Source of the DNA: Pontiellaceae bacterium
Lineage (GTDB): Bacteria > Verrucomicrobiota > Kiritimatiellia > Kiritimatiellales > Pontiellaceae
Length of the DNA stretch: 26,370 nt
Assembly (NCBI GenBank): GCA_016937035.1
Contig: JAFGWS010000072.1
Span: 1 to 26,370 of the forward strand
Reading direction: 5' to 3'
Below are positions 23,807-26,370 of the stretch, piece by piece (within the stretch, counting starts at the first letter, position 1; each line of letters opens with the position of its first letter). The notes under the pieces were generated by a model that saw only the letters and a program-made list of their open reading frames with translations, had not been told where the DNA came from and made no database searches. Made by a program: the position numbers and the translations under genes.

Positions 23807-24211
23807 ATGATTACACAGGAAAAACAGGAACGATTGCTGGAACGCATGCAGTCGCTGGATATTTCGGAGAAAGATCTTGAAGAAAACTTTATCCGCGGCT
23901 CCGGAAAGGGCGGTCAGAAAATCAATAAAACGTCCTCCTGTGTTCAATTGTTTCATCGACCCACCGGAATCGAAATTCGTTGTCAGCAGACGCGCTCGCA
24001 GGCCGATAATCGCTATTGGGCTCGACGTGAGCTGTGTGAGCGGATCGAAGAAAAGGTGATGGGCGAAAAAAGTGAAAAGCAGCAGGCGATTGAAAAAATA
24101 CGCCGACAAAAGCGCCGCCGATCCCGTCGTGCCAAGGCCCGGATGCTGGATGCCAAAACAAAACAGGGCGAAAAAAAGCGCCTGCGCGGCCGCATTACCA
24201 GGGAAGAATAG
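23807..24211 (+). CDS. GGQ peptide-release-factor-like protein
   Basis: The 134-residue protein contains only the catalytic domain of class I release factors: RGSGKGGQKINKTSSCV, with Gly35-Gly36-Gln37. It lacks the codon-reading domains of RF1 and RF2. The C-terminus is very basic (IRRQKRRRSRRAKARM), as in rescue factors that insert the tail into an empty mRNA channel. It may free stalled ribosomes by hydrolysing peptidyl-tRNA. The sequence seems closer to the mitochondrial MTRFR (C12orf65) type than to E. coli ArfB, judged from ENFIRGSG and CQQTRSQADNR. I chose the ATG at 23807; a TTG at 23771 is in frame. Neither start has a ribosome site. The stop lies 10 bases from the end of the convergent CvpA-like gene. 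Confidence 0.85.
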   Translation: MITQEKQERLLERMQSLDISEKDLEENFIRGSGKGGQKINKTSSCVQLFHRPTGIEIRCQQTRSQADNRYWARRELCERIEEKVMGEKSEKQQAIEKIRRQKRRRSRRAKARMLDAKTKQGEKKRLRGRITREE

Positions 24212-24221
24212 CGGTTTCGGC

Positions 24222-25145
24222 TTATTCCTTGGACGAGAGCATTTCTTCGAGAATCGCATCAAACTCAGGATCTCGGATGAGCAGGAGAATCTTGTTTTTC
24301 TGAAGAAGATCCCGCTCTTGGAGACTTTGAATACTGAAGCGTATGTTTTCATTCTGTCCAAATACGGCGAGTTTTCGGGCAAACTCATGCGGGGTTTCAT
24401 TGCGGGCAATAATGCCGAGTTCAACCAGTTCGTTGCGGGTTTGTGTGTCTGAAAAGAGGGTGTGGAATGCAGAGTTATTCTCAATTTCATCAGGGTCTCC
24501 CGATTGTATCGCCTGTTTCAGATCGGCATCCTTCAGCGCATCTTGAATGGTCGGGGATTCCAGGGCCGCCTTGAGATGATTCAGTCCGGAAGAGGGATAG
24601 CTGATGGCCCGAGCAATGGCGGCGGCCTGCGATTCCGTTCCTCTTCTTGAGATGGCGAAATTGATCGTCTCATAAAGGGTGCGTCGTGAAAATGCTCCGA
24701 AGCGGGAGTCTGCAGCGCCGGGGAAGGTGTTTCCTGTTGCGCCCGTTGCGATCAGTTCCGCCAGCCAGAAAATGAGAATAAGAGGCACTATTGCACCCGC
24801 CGCGTTGACGGCTCCTCCCAGTGTGCTGCTGAACCATGCGGCGCGCATTTTACCCTTTTCCTTTTTGATCCGACGTTTTTCCTGAAGACGCCACATGTAA
24901 ATGGAGATGCCGAAGTTGATGAAAACAAAGGTAAGTCCCGCCGTTGCCGGAATCATCACAATGCGCGGGCGGTGGAGCACTTCACCGAGCCAGTAGCCCA
25001 GATACCGCCCGGCAAAAAAAGCGGCAATAATGGAAATGAAAATGCGGGCAATGCCGATTCCCGCCACGATCGGCCCCTTTTTCCATCCCTTGCAGAACTG
25101 GAAGATCAAAATTATAAGCACCAGAATGTCGATTACATATTCCAT
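24222..25145 (-). CDS. CvpA-like membrane protein with long soluble tail
   Basis: The 307-residue protein begins like CvpA: IDILVLIILIFQFCKGWKKG (5-24), then helices at about 28-46, 62-84 and 110-134. A basic loop (KEKRRIKKEKGKMR region, about 88-101) separates helices three and four. CvpA proteins are usually about 160-200 residues and are linked to colicin V export and envelope stress; the true function is unclear. Here residues 150-307 are an added hydrophilic, mainly helical region (for example LKAALESPTIQDALKDADLK), probably outside or peripheral to the membrane. An AGGAG site lies ten bases before the ATG. It is divergent to the DUF1643-like gene across about 140 bases. Confidence 0.72.
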   Translation of the reverse strand: MEYVIDILVLIILIFQFCKGWKKGPIVAGIGIARIFISIIAAFFAGRYLGYWLGEVLHRPRIVMIPATAGLTFVFINFGISIYMWRLQEKRRIKKEKGKMRAAWFSSTLGGAVNAAGAIVPLILIFWLAELIATGATGNTFPGAADSRFGAFSRRTLYETINFAISRRGTESQAAAIARAISYPSSGLNHLKAALESPTIQDALKDADLKQAIQSGDPDEIENNSAFHTLFSDTQTRNELVELGIIARNETPHEFARKLAVFGQNENIRFSIQSLQERDLLQKNKILLLIRDPEFDAILEEMLSSKE

Positions 25146-25287
25146 GTCGAAAAGCTCCTGTCCGGTTTCTGTTTAAAAGATAGGTTGTTATGAGGGTGGG
25201 CTTAAAGCATAAAATGCGTGTTCGTTATACCGCGCGGCCTCAGCGAGGAGCGCTGTTTGAATCAGACCAAAAGTTGTGGGTTGTAAA

Positions 25288-26037
25288 ATGGAATTTCTCT
25301 ACGCCGCCGAGTTGAAAAAGCAGTTTACCTGCTATGGACACTTTTATGAATGCCTTTTGATGAATGGTGAGCGCGTTAAATGCCGGAGCGTGCTGGAAAT
25401 AGTCGATACCGCCATTCCTCAGCATATCCCTTCGGATATTTCGCAAATGGAACCCGATGTAGTGGTCATTATGATGAACCCGGGCTCGTCGCATCCGAAG
25501 GATGCTTCCCATGTGGATGAGGATATTGAATATCCCTCTTCTGCCCGCTCAATGCGCAAGGAGCTGGTTCTGACCCAGCCCGACAATACGCAGTATCAGG
25601 TCATGCGCGTCGCGGCCCGTCAGGGCTGGCATCATATCCGGGTGCTGAATTTATCCGATCTGCGGGATCCAAAGTCCGGCAGTTTCCTACAAAAGGTGGA
25701 GGAACTCTCCGGAATCATCGGCGGTCACGTCCATAGTATGTTCTGTGCCGAGCGCTCGGCGGAGCTGGCGCACTCACTCAAACGACGGCTCAATACGCCG
25801 ATTCTGCTGGGGTGGGGGCAGGATTTGGGTTTGGTTCCGCTGGCCGAACAATGCATGAAACAGATTAGAGAGGAGCCCGTCTGTACGGTGGCCTCCGATG
25901 TCCATCCGCTGCTCAATGCACACCCGAGTCCTATGCTCCAATCCAAGAAACTGCAATGGCTGGAAGCGATGACCCGCGAAGTCGAGCTGACCCTTGAGCT
26001 CAAATCGAAGAAAAAAGGCGATTCAGTCCGCGAATAG
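25288..26037 (+). CDS. DUF1643-like protein of unknown function
   Basis: The protein has 249 residues from the ATG at 25288; a GTG at 25276 would add four. No signal peptide or membrane helix is visible, so it is probably cytoplasmic. Residues about 60-140 contain VVIMMNPGSSHP, then PDNTQYQVMRVA and HIRVLNLSDLRDPKSG. The NPG/NPS followed by an NLxxLRDPK motif recalls DUF1643, a family that I associate with a uracil-DNA-glycosylase-like fold. ILLGWGQD and ASDVHPLLNAHPSP later fit the same fold, where a glycosylase would have an HPSP motif. Activity is unproven. The C-terminus is charged. No ribosome site is clear and no neighbour suggests a role. Confidence 0.65.
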   Translation: MEFLYAAELKKQFTCYGHFYECLLMNGERVKCRSVLEIVDTAIPQHIPSDISQMEPDVVVIMMNPGSSHPKDASHVDEDIEYPSSARSMRKELVLTQPDNTQYQVMRVAARQGWHHIRVLNLSDLRDPKSGSFLQKVEELSGIIGGHVHSMFCAERSAELAHSLKRRLNTPILLGWGQDLGLVPLAEQCMKQIREEPVCTVASDVHPLLNAHPSPMLQSKKLQWLEAMTREVELTLELKSKKKGDSVRE

Positions 26038-26370
26038 CGAAAGACGGATTAATATGATCTCACGCAAAGCCACAGAGCTCGCTAAGTTAACAAACAATCC
26101 TTAATCAGTGTCCATCTGCGTAATCTGCGGTTCCAACTCCCATGCACCCTCGGTCCGAAGCGCAGCGCAGAGTTTTTCCAATGGCTGAAAACGTAGTGGA
26201 AAATAATTTGCGAATGCAAATAGAGCTGAAGGCTCGGTTCAATAGCGACGAAGGAGCGGTTCATCATTCTGCCCCTAAATCATTCTGCCAAAGCTTCGTG
26301 TTCTTTGCGTCGTCGCGGTAAAACCCCATACACCCTCAGCTTTTTTTCACCACCCGCTGCGCCGGAGAAC
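26038..26370. repeat. Non-coding end with degenerate dispersed-repeat phrases
   Basis: These 333 bases hold no supported gene. ATCATTCTGCC occurs twice, at 26263-26273 and 26279-26289. TCTCACGCAAAGC at 26058-26070, GTGTCCATCTGCGTAATC at 26108-26125 and TTCGTGTTCTTTGCGTCG at 26295-26312 look like worn copies of phrases that I recall as common, unexplained intergenic repeats in several environmental phyla. That recollection was not checked. A 61-residue minus-strand ORF here has no support. Confidence 0.5.

Noticed and set aside
24222..25145. CvpA-like gene as part of a colicin V export locus
   Set aside because: No colicin, ABC exporter or purF is near, and CvpA-like proteins are widespread without colicins.

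Overview
The window looks like chromosomal DNA from a free-living, probably anaerobic bacterium that uses a sodium gradient. It encodes a complete biotin-dependent, Na+-pumping decarboxylase (oadG-oadA-oadB). Lamin-tail secreted proteins, GT-C-like membrane proteins fused to TPRs, a 3D-domain lipoprotein and degenerate intergenic repeats together suggest the PVC group, perhaps Kiritimatiellota. That placement is inferred from gene style and was not tested. I see no rRNA, tRNA, insertion sequence, prophage or CRISPR array. Most genes are housekeeping or envelope functions.

Layout. Bases 1-2046 hold the 3' part of a large secreted-type protein; its reading frame is open through the left edge, so the gene begins outside the window. 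A non-coding stretch with small hairpins follows, to about 2348. On the minus strand come dihydroorotase (pyrC) and a small membrane-anchored ACP-like protein. On the plus strand, 4365-8012 is a tight three-gene unit: a secreted von Willebrand A (vWA) protein, a sensor histidine kinase and an OmpR-type regulator. Convergent to it is a minus-strand pair, cysteine synthase followed by a soluble PAS histidine kinase with a cysteine cluster. Between cysK and the next genes, 10040-10400 holds a structured leader, a possible 16-residue ORF with an ideal ribosome binding site, and a strong bidirectional terminator.

The central metabolic block is divergent. Biotin protein ligase (birA) and a 3D-domain lipoprotein run left, while oadG, oadA and oadB run right. 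BirA would biotinylate Lys568 of OadA, OadG would help assemble the complex at the membrane, and OadB would couple decarboxylation of carboxybiotin to Na+ export. OadB carries an unusual N-terminal signal peptide and a helical insertion of about 130 residues. After its terminator come mutS, a polytopic membrane protein with a TPR tail, and an unrecognised lipoprotein that looks AT-richer than its neighbours. Next are a sugar-acid type short-chain dehydrogenase, ten tandem heptamers and a terminator.

The right part contains rlmH (with an atypical motif), a CPBP intramembrane protease, a small GGQ release-factor-like protein, a CvpA-like membrane protein with a long tail, a DUF1643-like protein, and a 333-base non-coding end that looks like decayed dispersed repeats.

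I found no clearly new defence or mobile system. The best leads are the OadB insertion, the vWA/two-component unit, the 16-residue ORF transcript, the heptamer array, the RlmH motif loss and the multi-repeat lamin-tail protein.
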